From NCBI GenBank assembly GCA_002345825.1, contig DDWD01000206.1, positions 1 through 64,000 on the forward strand: 64,000 nucleotides of DNA. Reading direction: 5' to 3'. This stretch comes from Bacteroidales bacterium UBA2295 (GTDB lineage: Bacteria > Bacteroidota > Bacteroidia > Bacteroidales > Tenuifilaceae). This document shows, piece by piece, positions 46,371 through 55,416 of the stretch; positions within the stretch are counted from its first letter, which is position 1; each line of letters starts with the position of its first letter. Below the pieces are notes generated by a model. The model saw nothing but the letters and a program-made list of their open reading frames with translations, had not been told where the DNA came from and searched no databases. The position numbers were made by a program, and so were the translations under genes.

Positions 46371-46467
46371 GCAATCAAACAATTAAAATGGGAGCATTTA
46401 AGACAATAACACTGGTGCGAAAAGACAAACCTATAAAATGATAGCTTACTTTCCCTTAGCCATTTTG

Positions 46468-47163
46468 CTACACATCTACTTCGCACATCTTTTTAAACGA
46501 GGAAAGTCTTCCGTAAAGAACAAACACATCGTTCTCTGTTAGCACCAAATCAAAATACACATCCTCAAGAACCTCATATTCATCCGATTGTTTACCAAAA
46601 ACGGGTACTGCCTTAACCCTCCTTTTCACAGCAATAAGCTGCAAGTCGAACCGATCCTTAAGATTAGCTTCTTTCAGGTTGTGCCCAAAGTAAATAGGAG
46701 CAACCGGCATTTCAAGAATGATGTGCTCGTCATCAACCCTAAAGGAGCTAATGGCTCCTTTAAACTCTAAGTTGTTGGCAAAACGCTCTGCGGAATCTTT
46801 CTCGGGCCTGAGGATTTGATGAACACCTATGGCGTCAATAACCGCATAGTGTAGCGGATTTATAGCACGACTAATAAGATTTCGGACCTTAAGCTGTTTC
46901 AGAAGTGCAGTTGCCATAACGCTTGCCCCAAAATCCTCACCAATGGCTACAATAACCGCATCGGCATCGTTTAAGGGTAACATTTTAAGGGCATTAACAT
47001 CGCAAGCATCAAGCTGTATGGTACTAGTAATCTCATCCTTATGCTTTTCGACCCGAGAATGCGAGTTATCAACCCCAATAACTTCATGCCCACTCTCGGT
47101 TAGCCGTTTTGAGAGCGATTCACCGAAATTACCCAAACCAATTACAATATATTTCTTCTTCAT
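46468..47163 (-). CDS. KtrA/TrkA-type K+ channel regulatory subunit
   Basis: The 231-residue protein has a single RCK_N domain (1-~135; IVIGLGNFGESLSKRL, D in EVIGVDNSHSRVE) and an RCK_C domain (~140-225). One RCK unit rather than two indicates a KtrA-type octameric ring, matching the KtrB-like channel encoded upstream in the same operon (41-base gap). It would gate the channel in response to ATP/ADP or c-di-AMP; the ligand is not evident. The operon converges on the HAMP kinase gene with a 97-base gap in which I see no terminator. Confidence 0.9.
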   Translation of the reverse strand: MKKKYIVIGLGNFGESLSKRLTESGHEVIGVDNSHSRVEKHKDEITSTIQLDACDVNALKMLPLNDADAVIVAIGEDFGASVMATALLKQLKVRNLISRAINPLHYAVIDAIGVHQILRPEKDSAERFANNLEFKGAISSFRVDDEHIILEMPVAPIYFGHNLKEANLKDRFDLQLIAVKRRVKAVPVFGKQSDEYEVLEDVYFDLVLTENDVFVLYGRLSSFKKMCEVDV

Positions 47164-47204
47164 AGCACATTTAGTTTAATATCCTTTTAATACAGGCCAA
47201 ACCT

Positions 47205-49010
47205 CTAATTTATCAAAATATTTTCGCTAGGATACCTGTAGTTATTGTATGCAACCTGCTTTAATATTCCCACTAAAATATTTAGCATTCCAACCCTACC
47301 AATAAACATTGTTAGCGTGATGACAACTTTTGAACTTGTACTTAAGCTTGACGTAATTCCCATTGATAACCCAACCGTAGAGAATGCAGAAATGCTCTCA
47401 AACATGATAGGCAGTAGCTCAATATCGGGATTGAAGACTTTAATAAGAAAAGTGGAACTTCCAATAACAAAAATAGAAAGAGTGATTATTGAGAAAGCAC
47501 GCCTCATTGTTGTGCTTGATATTTCAACATTTAAAAACTCCGTATGCTGCTTACCCCTAACAACGCTCAAAAGATTTAGAATGGCAACAGCAAACGTACT
47601 GGTCTTTATTCCTCCCCCGGTTGATCCCGGAGAGGCTCCAATCCACATTAATACCAAAGTGAAAAGTATGGTGGCATGGCCAAGCGTACTATAATCAACC
47701 GTGTTGAAGCCAGCGGTACGAGGTGTAACAGAACCAAAAAAAGCAGTAACAAGCTTACCATACCAAGGGTGTGCGGCCAATGTTCCGGACCATTCGGTGA
47801 CCAAGAAAAGTAAAAATCCAACTACTAACAGGCTAGAGGTTGTAACTATCACTAATCTAGAACTTGCATTGATAATATGAGGGTGATGTTGATACTTCCA
47901 CCGACGAGCAAAAATAGATTTTATGGTATTTTTAATACGATGCTTAAGCAATAGGTAAAAGTTAAATATTACGGGGAATCCTAGGCCACCAGAAATAACC
48001 AATATGGCAATGGTAAGGTGAAGTGGGTAGTTGATTTTTAGATTCCCCTCCATTAGTCCATTGGTGAATGTGGAAAACCCTGCATTGCAAAAACCTGATA
48101 CGGAATGGAAAATTGAGGTTTTCAGCTTATAAAGAAATTCCCCCTCGAGGGTAAAGAAAATTACATATGCTCCAATGGCTTCGACAATGAAGGTAAATAG
48201 AACTATCTTAAGAATGGTTTTAAGCACATCGCTGATATTCGTTTCATTGACCATATCCTTCATGTAGAGCTGGCTCTGGAACGATGTATTGCCCCTAAAG
48301 AAAATGCTAAAAAATGTAGTAAATGTCATTATACCCAGGCCACCCAGTTGAATTAAAACGAGAATTATTCCCTTACCGAAAATTGTGAATGCAGTGGCCG
48401 TATCCACTACAATTAGACCTGTTACACAAACTGCACTTGTCGAGGTAAAAAGGGCATCAATAAAAGAAATGTTACCGGTTGTAGCTTTGGGCAACAGCAG
48501 AAGTGCAGTGCCCAGCATGATCAATCCTAAGAAGCTTAAAACAAAAATTGTGGCTGGATTTATGGAAGGATTAAATACCGTAAAATCCCTATTCGAAAGC
48601 TCTGCGGTAAAAACAATGGCCGATGCGATATAAGAAACGGCTGAGCTGCTTAGCATTAATAAAGCCGATGACTCAACAGAACTCTCTGCTGATGTGATTG
48701 TTCTGGCTATTACAATGACAGTAAGAAGAACTACTTGTACTAGTTGCTGAAAAACAAACCTAGTTTTTAAACTCTTTTTATCTTTCGCTAAAAATCGGAG
48801 CAGAATTAAAACTAAAAACGAAAGGATAAAAAAATCAAAGGATCTGCTTATCAAAAGCTGTATTGTTGGGCTAAAAGAAATCCCCAGGTTTACAACAACA
48901 AGCCCAACAGCTAAAAGCGATGTAAATAAAATCAGCCTTTTGCTCACCAATTCAACTTTTTGCCTAATGGCAAAAAAAGCGTCGTGATATTTAATTTTAA
49001 GGAAAGGCAT
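47205..49010 (-). CDS. KtrB/TrkH-family K+ transporter with N-terminal membrane extension
   Basis: I chose the ATG at 49010 (MPFLKIKYHDAFF); a TTG eight codons upstream is possible. The 601-residue protein has about four extra N-terminal helices (~20-150), then the SKT core of four repeats with filter motifs in STSAVCVTGLIVV, HSVSGFCNAGFSTF, SVTPRTAGFNTVD and SAFSTVGLSMG. The core matches KtrB. The extra helices suggest an assembly unlike standard KtrB. It forms an operon with the KtrA-like gene. Together with TrkAH this gives two separate K+ uptake systems within 8 kb. Confidence 0.88.
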   Translation of the reverse strand: MPFLKIKYHDAFFAIRQKVELVSKRLILFTSLLAVGLVVVNLGISFSPTIQLLISRSFDFFILSFLVLILLRFLAKDKKSLKTRFVFQQLVQVVLLTVIVIARTITSAESSVESSALLMLSSSAVSYIASAIVFTAELSNRDFTVFNPSINPATIFVLSFLGLIMLGTALLLLPKATTGNISFIDALFTSTSAVCVTGLIVVDTATAFTIFGKGIILVLIQLGGLGIMTFTTFFSIFFRGNTSFQSQLYMKDMVNETNISDVLKTILKIVLFTFIVEAIGAYVIFFTLEGEFLYKLKTSIFHSVSGFCNAGFSTFTNGLMEGNLKINYPLHLTIAILVISGGLGFPVIFNFYLLLKHRIKNTIKSIFARRWKYQHHPHIINASSRLVIVTTSSLLVVGFLLFLVTEWSGTLAAHPWYGKLVTAFFGSVTPRTAGFNTVDYSTLGHATILFTLVLMWIGASPGSTGGGIKTSTFAVAILNLLSVVRGKQHTEFLNVEISSTTMRRAFSIITLSIFVIGSSTFLIKVFNPDIELLPIMFESISAFSTVGLSMGITSSLSTSSKVVITLTMFIGRVGMLNILVGILKQVAYNNYRYPSENILIN

Positions 49011-49060
49011 CGTTACGATAATACCATATTTCAAATTATGATAATGGTAACGAATGTAAT

Positions 49061-49101
49061 AAAAAAACTAAGTTTCTAGGCAACTACACCCAGAAACTTA
49101 G
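49061..49101 (-). terminator. Terminator of the methyltransferase gene
   Basis: CTAAGTTTCT (49068-49077) and AGAAACTTAG (49092-49101) form a perfect 10-bp stem, extended by CC/GG. On the minus strand it is followed by seven T residues (A-run 49061-49067). It lies 69 bases after the methyltransferase stop. Confidence 0.85.
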
Positions 49102-49169
49102 CAATTCAAACTAATAATATAAAATGTCTAACTAAAAAAATCGGATAACCTATAGGTTTCAACAGGCGC

Positions 49170-49976
49170 TTAGTTCTTACGAAGAACAAAGTGCCAGTAC
49201 TCCATTTTGCCCGAGGCAAACGACTCGTAGCGTTCGGTACCCTTAGCACCAGCAAACTGCAAAAACGATTTACGAAGGAAACCGGGTACTTTTTGTGAAA
49301 TAACTGACTCGCGGCGCTCATGATCGCAATCCAAAGCCTCAACCACATTCTTAGTGATTTCCGTTTGGCTCACAATCTCCATACCGCTGGATAGTAAGTC
49401 CTTTCGAATAGACTCCATCTCACCTTTTTTAATCATATCAGCAAAACAGAAATGTCCACCTGGCCTTAAAACTCGCTTCACCTCACCAAAAAATTGTTTT
49501 ATGCTCTTATAGCATCGAGCCGACTCAACATTTACCACAATATCAAACGAGCCATCAGCAAATGGGGGCTCCTCGGCCACACCAGTTACAAATTTTAAGC
49601 CTTCAACATTATGATACTTATTGCAAAACTCAATTACTCCCGATGAGATATCCATGGCAGTGTATGACTTGGGCTTAAAATACCTTGTAATGTAAGATGC
49701 TCCACCACCTCTGCCCGAACCAACCTCGAGCACATCCTTATCTTTTACATCCACACTGCGAACCACAAAATCGTAAAGCTGAATACAGTAACGATTCACC
49801 TCATCGGTATCGGCAAGTTCTAATTTGGGATCTCCATTCAGGCCTTGGTATCCATAGTTCATGAATACAGCATCTTTATTCTTATCGAGCTTTATAATCA
49901 GATTGTGCCAAACACGCCACATAGGCCTTCTGATGGCTGTTGGCATCTCACAATATTTTTCTACAAGTTTCTGCAT
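49170..49976 (-). CDS. SAM-dependent methyltransferase, class I
   Basis: I chose the ATG at 49976; a GTG at 50009 would add 11 residues. The 268-residue protein has the Rossmann-fold motif I DVLEVGSGRGGGASYI, motif II acid in YTAMDISSGVIEFC, VAEEPPFADGSFDIVVNVESARCY and VLRPGGHFCFADMI. The YITRYFKP and SARCY segments recall methyltransferases acting on lipids or polyketides (sterol, phthiotriolone). The substrate is unknown. The gene stands alone with its own terminator and is followed upstream by a 435-bp gap. Confidence 0.85.
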   Translation of the reverse strand: MQKLVEKYCEMPTAIRRPMWRVWHNLIIKLDKNKDAVFMNYGYQGLNGDPKLELADTDEVNRYCIQLYDFVVRSVDVKDKDVLEVGSGRGGGASYITRYFKPKSYTAMDISSGVIEFCNKYHNVEGLKFVTGVAEEPPFADGSFDIVVNVESARCYKSIKQFFGEVKRVLRPGGHFCFADMIKKGEMESIRKDLLSSGMEIVSQTEITKNVVEALDCDHERRESVISQKVPGFLRKSFLQFAGAKGTERYESFASGKMEYWHFVLRKN

Positions 49977-50062
49977 AAAGGCAATTTTAAAGGGTTTTAA
50001 ATTCGACACAAGATAGTACTAAAATTAAATCAAACGATTCGCTAGGTAATTTTTCTGCAAAA

Positions 50063-50095
50063 TAGACCACATCTATCTGTAGCTACAGTGGTCTA
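50063..50095. repeat. Hairpin upstream of the methyltransferase gene
   Basis: TAGACCAC (50063-50070) and GTGGTCTA (50088-50095) form a perfect 8-bp stem with a 17-base loop that contains the smaller palindrome TGTAGCTACA. No T-run follows in either direction. It lies about 90 bases upstream of the methyltransferase start, so a regulatory leader structure or a protein-binding site is possible. Confidence 0.45.
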
Positions 50096-50346
50096 TCAGT
50101 CTGTTTATCTGTATTATAACGTATGCATCAATTTTAACCTACAAAAATTTGCTTACAAAGAAAATGTAAATAAAATCACCGATTATTGATAACATTATTA
50201 TATCTCTTAAACAGATTAATCCATATGCGCTCGTAAATATCAAACAAAAGTTTCAAAAGAAATTATAAGAATACCCAAATAAGGCATTTATAAACCAAGA
50301 CACTTGAAAACATAAGGTCGGGTTAATGTTACAATTTTTATTGGCC

Positions 50347-50380
50347 TTGTTATTAGAATTACATAAATTAACTATCTTTC
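50347..50380 (+). promoter_or_regulatory. Candidate promoter for the NhaC gene
   Basis: TTG (50347-50349) and TATCTTTC (50373-50380) are separated by 23 bases; the -7 element has one mismatch to TAnnTTTG. The start codon follows 31 bases later. Confidence 0.45.
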
Positions 50381-50411
50381 GAACCTTTCCAATCTAAAAC
50401 CTAAAGCAACA

Positions 50412-51893
50412 ATGGCAAAAGACATCCGTAAGCCCAATATACTTCAGGCCTTTATTCCCATTCTATTCCTTATTGCATTCCTTATTCTAAATGTTTATTT
50501 CTTTGGCGAAGACACCCTATCGGGGGCAAACCAAATTGCGCTTTTGCTAGCTGCCACAATTGGTGGAATTGTTGCAATATACTTAGGCCATGATTGGTAC
50601 GAAGTGCGCAAGCAGGTGGTAAAAAGTATTAGTTCGGCTATGCCATCAATGCTTATCCTGCTCCTTATCGGTTCGCTTGCCGGAACATGGCTGCTCAGCG
50701 GTGTAGTACCAGCCATGATATACTACGGCTTGAAAATACTTCATCCTAGCATTTTCCTTTTGGCATCGGTTATAATATGCGCAATGGTTTCGCTTGCCAC
50801 AGGTAGCTCGTGGTCAACGGTAGCCACCATTGGAGTTGCACTTTTGGGCATAGGAAATGCCTTAGGCTTTAGCAACGGCATTGTTGCTGGAGCAATAATT
50901 TCAGGTGCTTACTTTGGCGATAAGATGTCGCCCTTATCGGATACCACCAACCTTGCCCCCGCCATGGCCGGCACCGACCTGTTTACCCATATTAGATATA
51001 TGATTTACACCACAGGGCCATCCATCTTAATTACAATGATCATCTTTCTAATTCTTGGGTTTACTTACGACTACTCTGGTGGCGAGGCCAACGTACAAAC
51101 CACCCTAAGTGCCATTGAGAATACCTTTAATATTACACCATGGCTTTTTTTAGTGCCAGTTATCCTTATTGTAATTATAATAAAGAAAATGCCTCCTTTG
51201 CCTGCGCTCATGGCTGGAACCTTGCTAGGAGCAGCTTTTGCAGTGATTTTTCAACCCCACGTGGTCGATCAGGTTTCAGGTATTACTAACAGCTACAGCA
51301 TGTCGTCGTACGTGGCCATAATGCAAAGCATGTTTGGCGATATTTCAATAATCACCGAGGATGTTCAGGTTAACGACTTGCTTAGCACCCATGGCATGGC
51401 TGGAATGCTCAACACCATCTGGTTGATTCTATCGGCTATGATTTTTGGCGGCGTAATGGAAGCCGCTGGGCTTTTGGTTAGAATTACCGAGAGCGTTATT
51501 CGTTTTGCTAAAACCACGGGCTCGCTGGTGGCCACCACTGTAGGCACATGCTTGTTCTTCAACATCACTGCATCCGACCAGTACATATCCATTGTTGTCC
51601 CCGGACGGATGTTTGCCAAAACATACCGCGATAGGGGTCTGAAACCCGAAGTGCTTAGCCGCACGCTTGAGGACTCGGGCACGGTTACATCGGTGCTAAT
51701 CCCATGGAATACCTGTGGGGCAACTCAATCGGCTGTGCTGGGAGTTCCTGTACTAACCTATTTACCCTATGCATTCTTCAACATTATCAGCCCGTTCATG
51801 AGTATCTTTATGGCCTCCTTTAACATTAAAATTAGGCGATTTACTGATGACAATAATACTGCAGGGAAAAACATTGAGGTAGAAGACGAATAG
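50412..51893 (+). CDS. nhaC: NhaC-family Na+/H+ antiporter
   Basis: The 493-residue protein has about 12 membrane helices. Family-typical stretches include FATGSSWSTVATIG-like ATGSSWSTVATIGVALLGIG, then GAIISGAYFGDKMSPLSDTTNLAPAMAG and SGTVTSVLIPWNTCGATQSAVLGV. It exchanges internal Na+ for protons at the inner membrane. It stands alone with its own promoter candidate and a good terminator. NhaC symbols are used loosely for this superfamily, and a malate/lactate antiporter relative is the main alternative. Confidence 0.88.
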   Translation: MAKDIRKPNILQAFIPILFLIAFLILNVYFFGEDTLSGANQIALLLAATIGGIVAIYLGHDWYEVRKQVVKSISSAMPSMLILLLIGSLAGTWLLSGVVPAMIYYGLKILHPSIFLLASVIICAMVSLATGSSWSTVATIGVALLGIGNALGFSNGIVAGAIISGAYFGDKMSPLSDTTNLAPAMAGTDLFTHIRYMIYTTGPSILITMIIFLILGFTYDYSGGEANVQTTLSAIENTFNITPWLFLVPVILIVIIIKKMPPLPALMAGTLLGAAFAVIFQPHVVDQVSGITNSYSMSSYVAIMQSMFGDISIITEDVQVNDLLSTHGMAGMLNTIWLILSAMIFGGVMEAAGLLVRITESVIRFAKTTGSLVATTVGTCLFFNITASDQYISIVVPGRMFAKTYRDRGLKPEVLSRTLEDSGTVTSVLIPWNTCGATQSAVLGVPVLTYLPYAFFNIISPFMSIFMASFNIKIRRFTDDNNTAGKNIEVEDE

Positions 51894-51920
51894 AATTTCC
51901 CCCTACAACAAATTGCTTAC

Positions 51921-51955
51921 GCCATCTCTTGCAGCAAAGTGAGAGGTGGCTTTTT
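51921..51955 (+). terminator. Terminator of the nhaC gene
   Basis: GCCATCTCT (51921-51929) pairs with AGAGGTGGC (51942-51950) in a 9-bp stem with one G-U pair and is followed by TTTTT. It begins 28 bases after the nhaC stop. Confidence 0.8.
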
Positions 51956-51963
51956 AATGGCTT

Positions 51964-51985
51964 TTAGGTGCTCAAAAGCACCTAA
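51964..51985. repeat. Perfect 9-bp hairpin
   Basis: TTAGGTGCT (51964-51972) and AGCACCTAA (51977-51985) form a perfect stem with a 4-base CAAA loop, directly after the nhaC terminator and ahead of the aminotransferase promoter. It could be a second terminator stem without a T-run, or an operator. Confidence 0.5.
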
Positions 51986-52013
51986 CTCAACAGAAACAAA
52001 ATTCCACAAAAAT

Positions 52014-52044
52014 TTGCCATCTTTAATTACAATCCGTAACTTCG
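52014..52044 (+). promoter_or_regulatory. Candidate promoter for the aminotransferase gene
   Basis: TTG (52014-52016), a 20-base spacer and TAACTTCG (52037-52044, one mismatch to TAnnTTTG). The leader to the ATG at 52128 is about 78 bases. Confidence 0.5.
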
Positions 52045-52127
52045 TAGCCATTAATCACAACCAATCAATACAAAATTCTTTAATTATAATTTCAATCTGA
52101 AACACTAACCTATAAAATACTATTACT

Positions 52128-53333
52128 ATGGTAACCGATTTGAATAGTGTTTTCTCGAACACAGCCAAGGGAATGAAACGTTCGGCAATTCGCGAACTAC
52201 TTAAGCTTACCCAAAGGTCAGATATCATCTCATTTGCTGGAGGCCTACCTGCCCCCGACAGTTTTCCCATTGAACAGCTAAAAGAGATTAGCTGCGAGGT
52301 GCTCGACACCGAAGGTGCACAGGCACTACAGTATGGAGCAACCGAAGGTGATACCCGACTTCGTGAAATTCTGGTTGAGCGCTACAAAGATGAAGGATTG
52401 AATCTGAATATCAACAATTTGGTAATAACCACAGCCTCACAGCAGGCCTTGGATCTTATTCCAAAGATATTTATCAATCCTGGCGACAAGATAATCTGTG
52501 GATTACCATCGTACCTAGGTGGACTTTCAGCTTTTAGCACCTATGGGGCACAGATGATTGGAGTTAAACTTGACGAGAAGGGTATGCGCTCCGACTTGCT
52601 GGAAATGGAGCTGGAGAAAATGAAAGCCAATGGCGAGAAACCCAAGTTCATATACATCATCCCCGATTTCCAGAACCCTGCTGGTATCACCATGCCCAAA
52701 TCGCGCAGGCTCGAAATTATTGAACTTGCCCGTAAGTACGACGTGCTAATAGTTGAGGATAGCCCATATCGCGAGTTACGTTTCGAGGGCGAAGCACAAC
52801 CTACCATGTACGAACTCGATGGCACTGGCCACGTAATCTTGCTGGGAACCATGTCGAAAATATTTGTTCCCGGATTCCGCATTGGTTGGGTTGTTGCTCA
52901 CGAAGCCATTATCGACAAAATTGTAATGGCCAAGCAGGCAACCGACCTTTGCACCTCACCATACGTTCAAAAAATTGCCGCTAAGTACTACGAAAAAGGA
53001 TACTTCGACGAGAACCTTAAAAAGATTATTAACAGCTACCGCATTAAGCGCGACGCTATGCTGGAGGCTTTCCGCAAGTATATGCCCGAAGGGGTTAGCT
53101 GGACCGAGCCCGAGGGTGGTCTATTCCTTTTCCTAACCCTACCCGAGCACATGAACTCCGAGGATCTGTTTAAAATTGCCATTGATCAAAAAGTTGCTTT
53201 TGTGCTGGGCAACGTATTCCATTGCGATGGTAGCGGAACAAACACAATGCGCCTAAACTTCTCGTTTATGAACAAGGAACAAAACGATGAGGGTGTAAAA
53301 CGACTTGCCGATGCAGTGAGGCAGCTAATGTAG
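52128..53333 (+). CDS. Fold-I PLP aminotransferase (LysN/MocR-type, 2-aminoadipate-like)
   Basis: The 401-residue protein has FAGGLPAPDSFPIEQL near the N-terminus, LQYGATEGDTRLREIL, YIIPDFQNPAGITM, VLIVEDSPYRELRFEG and the PLP lysine K244 in LLGTMSKIFVPGFRIGW. These features match the class that includes 2-aminoadipate transaminase and the aminotransferase half of MocR regulators. There is no N-terminal GntR domain. It likely acts on branched-chain, aromatic or aminoadipate substrates in the cytoplasm. It is a monocistronic gene with a clear terminator. Confidence 0.9.
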   Translation: MVTDLNSVFSNTAKGMKRSAIRELLKLTQRSDIISFAGGLPAPDSFPIEQLKEISCEVLDTEGAQALQYGATEGDTRLREILVERYKDEGLNLNINNLVITTASQQALDLIPKIFINPGDKIICGLPSYLGGLSAFSTYGAQMIGVKLDEKGMRSDLLEMELEKMKANGEKPKFIYIIPDFQNPAGITMPKSRRLEIIELARKYDVLIVEDSPYRELRFEGEAQPTMYELDGTGHVILLGTMSKIFVPGFRIGWVVAHEAIIDKIVMAKQATDLCTSPYVQKIAAKYYEKGYFDENLKKIINSYRIKRDAMLEAFRKYMPEGVSWTEPEGGLFLFLTLPEHMNSEDLFKIAIDQKVAFVLGNVFHCDGSGTNTMRLNFSFMNKEQNDEGVKRLADAVRQLM

Positions 53334-53354
53334 TTGCATGATATACTTTTGGGT

Positions 53355-53397
53355 AAAAGACGGAAGGCACAGGAGAAATCTTGACCTTCCGTCTTTT
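53355..53397 (+). terminator. Terminator of the aminotransferase gene
   Basis: AAAAGACGGAAGG (53355-53367) and CCTTCCGTCTTTT (53385-53397) form a perfect 13-bp stem with a 17-base loop and A/T-run ends, 21 bases after the stop codon. The second arm overlaps the -33 of the next promoter. Confidence 0.85.
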
Positions 53398-53423
53398 GTC
53401 TTCAAACCTTTTCGCTAACTTTG
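53395..53423 (+). promoter_or_regulatory. Promoter for the glycosyltransferase-apbE pair
   Basis: TTTG (53395-53398), a 17-base spacer and TAACTTTG (53416-53423) match the Bacteroidota consensus. The start codon at 53446 follows 22 bases later. Confidence 0.7.
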
Positions 53424-53445
53424 GCTCAACAAAACCGCATACTGC

Positions 53446-55416
53446 ATGACCCTATCGGTTGTAATAGTCAACTACAACGTAAAGTATTTCCTTGAGCAAT
53501 GCCTTATCTCGGTAATTAATGCCGCAAAGGGGATTGAATGCGAAATATTTGTGGTGGATAATGCCTCGGCCGACGGATCATGCCAAATGGTAAGGGATCG
53601 ATTCCCATCGGTTAAACTTATTGAGAACACCGAGAACCTCGGATTTTCATACGCCAACAATCAAGCCCTTAGGTTGGTAAAGGGGGAGTTTGTCCTAATA
53701 CTGAACCCCGACACGGTGGTTGAAGAGAACACCTTTACTAAATGTATTGACTTCATGCGGGAACACCCCGAGGCCGGAAGCCTGTCGGTTAAGATGATAG
53801 ATGGGAAGGGCAAATTCCTCCCCGAATCGAAACGGGCACTGCCCTCCCCCTCGGTTTCGTTCTACAAAATATTTGGATTTTCATGGCTTTTCCCACGCTC
53901 CAAAACATTTGCCCGATATCATCTTGGTCACCTCAACCCAGATGAGATAAATAAGATAGAAATCCTACCGGGTGCATTCATGTTTATCCGAAAAGTAGCC
54001 CTCGACAAGGCTGGGCTATTCGATGAGTCGTTCTTCATGTACGGCGAGGATATTGACCTCTCGTACCGCATAATTAAAAGCGGATTTACGAACTACTACT
54101 TTCCTAAAACCACAATAATCCACTACAAGGGCGAGAGCACCAAGAAAGGCAGCATAAACTACGTGCTGGTTTTTTACAAGGCCATGATGATTTTTGCCCG
54201 CAAGCATTTCTCGCAAAAGAATGCATTTTTGTATATCGCCCTTATATATATGGCCATTTACTTTAGAGCGGGGCTTAGTATTGCCAAAAGAATAGTTTCT
54301 AGGTGGGCACAACCAACTGTTGATGCCGCTATAGTAGCCGTTGGGCTATTGATTATTATCCCTTTCTGGGAGAGAATTAGATTTAGCACCGCAGATGTAT
54401 ACCCCAATCATCTGGTAATGACATTATCTGCATTCTACATCATCACCTGGATTGCTTCAATCTGGTTTGCTGGTGGCTACGATAAACCTCAAAAGATAAT
54501 TACATCGGCCAAAGGTATTGCTATGGGAAGCATAATAATATTAATTGCCTACGCCTTGCTCCCTGAAGATATGAGGTTCTCCCGAGCCATAATCATACTT
54601 ACATCGCTCTGGTCGGGTATTCTTATCCCCCTTTCCCATTTACTTGTTGGACTTTTGCGAGGAGACTTGAACCATACAATCAAAAAAGAGAAACGTATAG
54701 TAATTGTGGGCAACCCTAACGAGGCCTATAGAATTCAGAAGATATTAAACAATGCTCCCAGGGGCTGGAAACTCGTGGGCAAGGTTTCACCAGAAAAGGA
54801 TAGCACACACACTACCAACCAGTTGGGAACATTGCAGCAACTCCCCGAGATAGTTCGGGTAAATAGAGTCGATGAGATTATCTTTTCTGCTGGTGATTTA
54901 ACATCACAAGAAATCATCAAGTCGATGCTATCGCTGGTTTCGCTTGGTGTAGATTTTAAAATTGCACCACCTGATAGCATATCGGTAATCGGCAGCAACT
55001 CCATCGACACTTCTGGCGATCTATACACCGTTGAGCTAAGCGCCATTACCCAGCCACACAACAAGCGGACGAAAAGAATATTGGATATAACTGTTGCTTT
55101 CCTTACAATCCTTTTTGCTCCACTTGCCCTAGCTATGAATAGAACCACCCGAAAAATGCTTAGCTACTCCCCAAAAGTTTTACTGGGCAGTTACACATGG
55201 GTAAGCTTTGCTAAGAATAAGAACAATTTGGGGTTGCCCAAAATTAAATCAGGAATATTCACACCAGCAGAGTTCAACTATTTGCATAGCATCAATTGCG
55301 AACAGGCTGAAAAAATAAACATACTGTACGCAAAGAACTACAGCTTTTCTAAGGATATTAAAATCATTTGGAAAAACATCATCAATAAAAACATACAACG
55401 CAATGAAAAAGATTAG
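53446..55416 (+). CDS. GT2 glycosyltransferase fused to a sugar-phosphotransferase remnant
   Basis: This 656-residue protein starts with a GT2 domain (~1-250): SVVIVNYNVKYFLEQCL, VVDNASADGS, ENLGFSYANNQALR, LILNPDTVV and GEDIDLSYRI, similar to rhamnosyltransferase-type enzymes. Membrane helices occupy ~285-410. A Rossmann-like CoA-binding domain spans ~420-540 (IVIVGNPNEAYRIQKIL), as in polyprenyl-phosphate sugar transferases. KRTKRILDITVAFLTILFAPLAL then resembles the membrane anchor of that family, but the catalytic segment that should follow is missing. It probably transfers a sugar to a lipid-linked or surface glycan at the inner membrane. Its 3' end overlaps apbE by 14 bases. Confidence 0.82.
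   Translation: MTLSVVIVNYNVKYFLEQCLISVINAAKGIECEIFVVDNASADGSCQMVRDRFPSVKLIENTENLGFSYANNQALRLVKGEFVLILNPDTVVEENTFTKCIDFMREHPEAGSLSVKMIDGKGKFLPESKRALPSPSVSFYKIFGFSWLFPRSKTFARYHLGHLNPDEINKIEILPGAFMFIRKVALDKAGLFDESFFMYGEDIDLSYRIIKSGFTNYYFPKTTIIHYKGESTKKGSINYVLVFYKAMMIFARKHFSQKNAFLYIALIYMAIYFRAGLSIAKRIVSRWAQPTVDAAIVAVGLLIIIPFWERIRFSTADVYPNHLVMTLSAFYIITWIASIWFAGGYDKPQKIITSAKGIAMGSIIILIAYALLPEDMRFSRAIIILTSLWSGILIPLSHLLVGLLRGDLNHTIKKEKRIVIVGNPNEAYRIQKILNNAPRGWKLVGKVSPEKDSTHTTNQLGTLQQLPEIVRVNRVDEIIFSAGDLTSQEIIKSMLSLVSLGVDFKIAPPDSISVIGSNSIDTSGDLYTVELSAITQPHNKRTKRILDITVAFLTILFAPLALAMNRTTRKMLSYSPKVLLGSYTWVSFAKNKNNLGLPKIKSGIFTPAEFNYLHSINCEQAEKINILYAKNYSFSKDIKIIWKNIINKNIQRNEKD

Larger units (their letters stand above)
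49977..50411. other. Intergenic region between divergent genes
   Basis: These ~435 bases separate the methyltransferase and the NhaC gene. They hold the hairpin at 50063-50095 and the candidate NhaC promoter at 50347-50380. The remainder is very AT-rich, and I see no ORF, tRNA or recognisable riboswitch. Confidence 0.5.
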
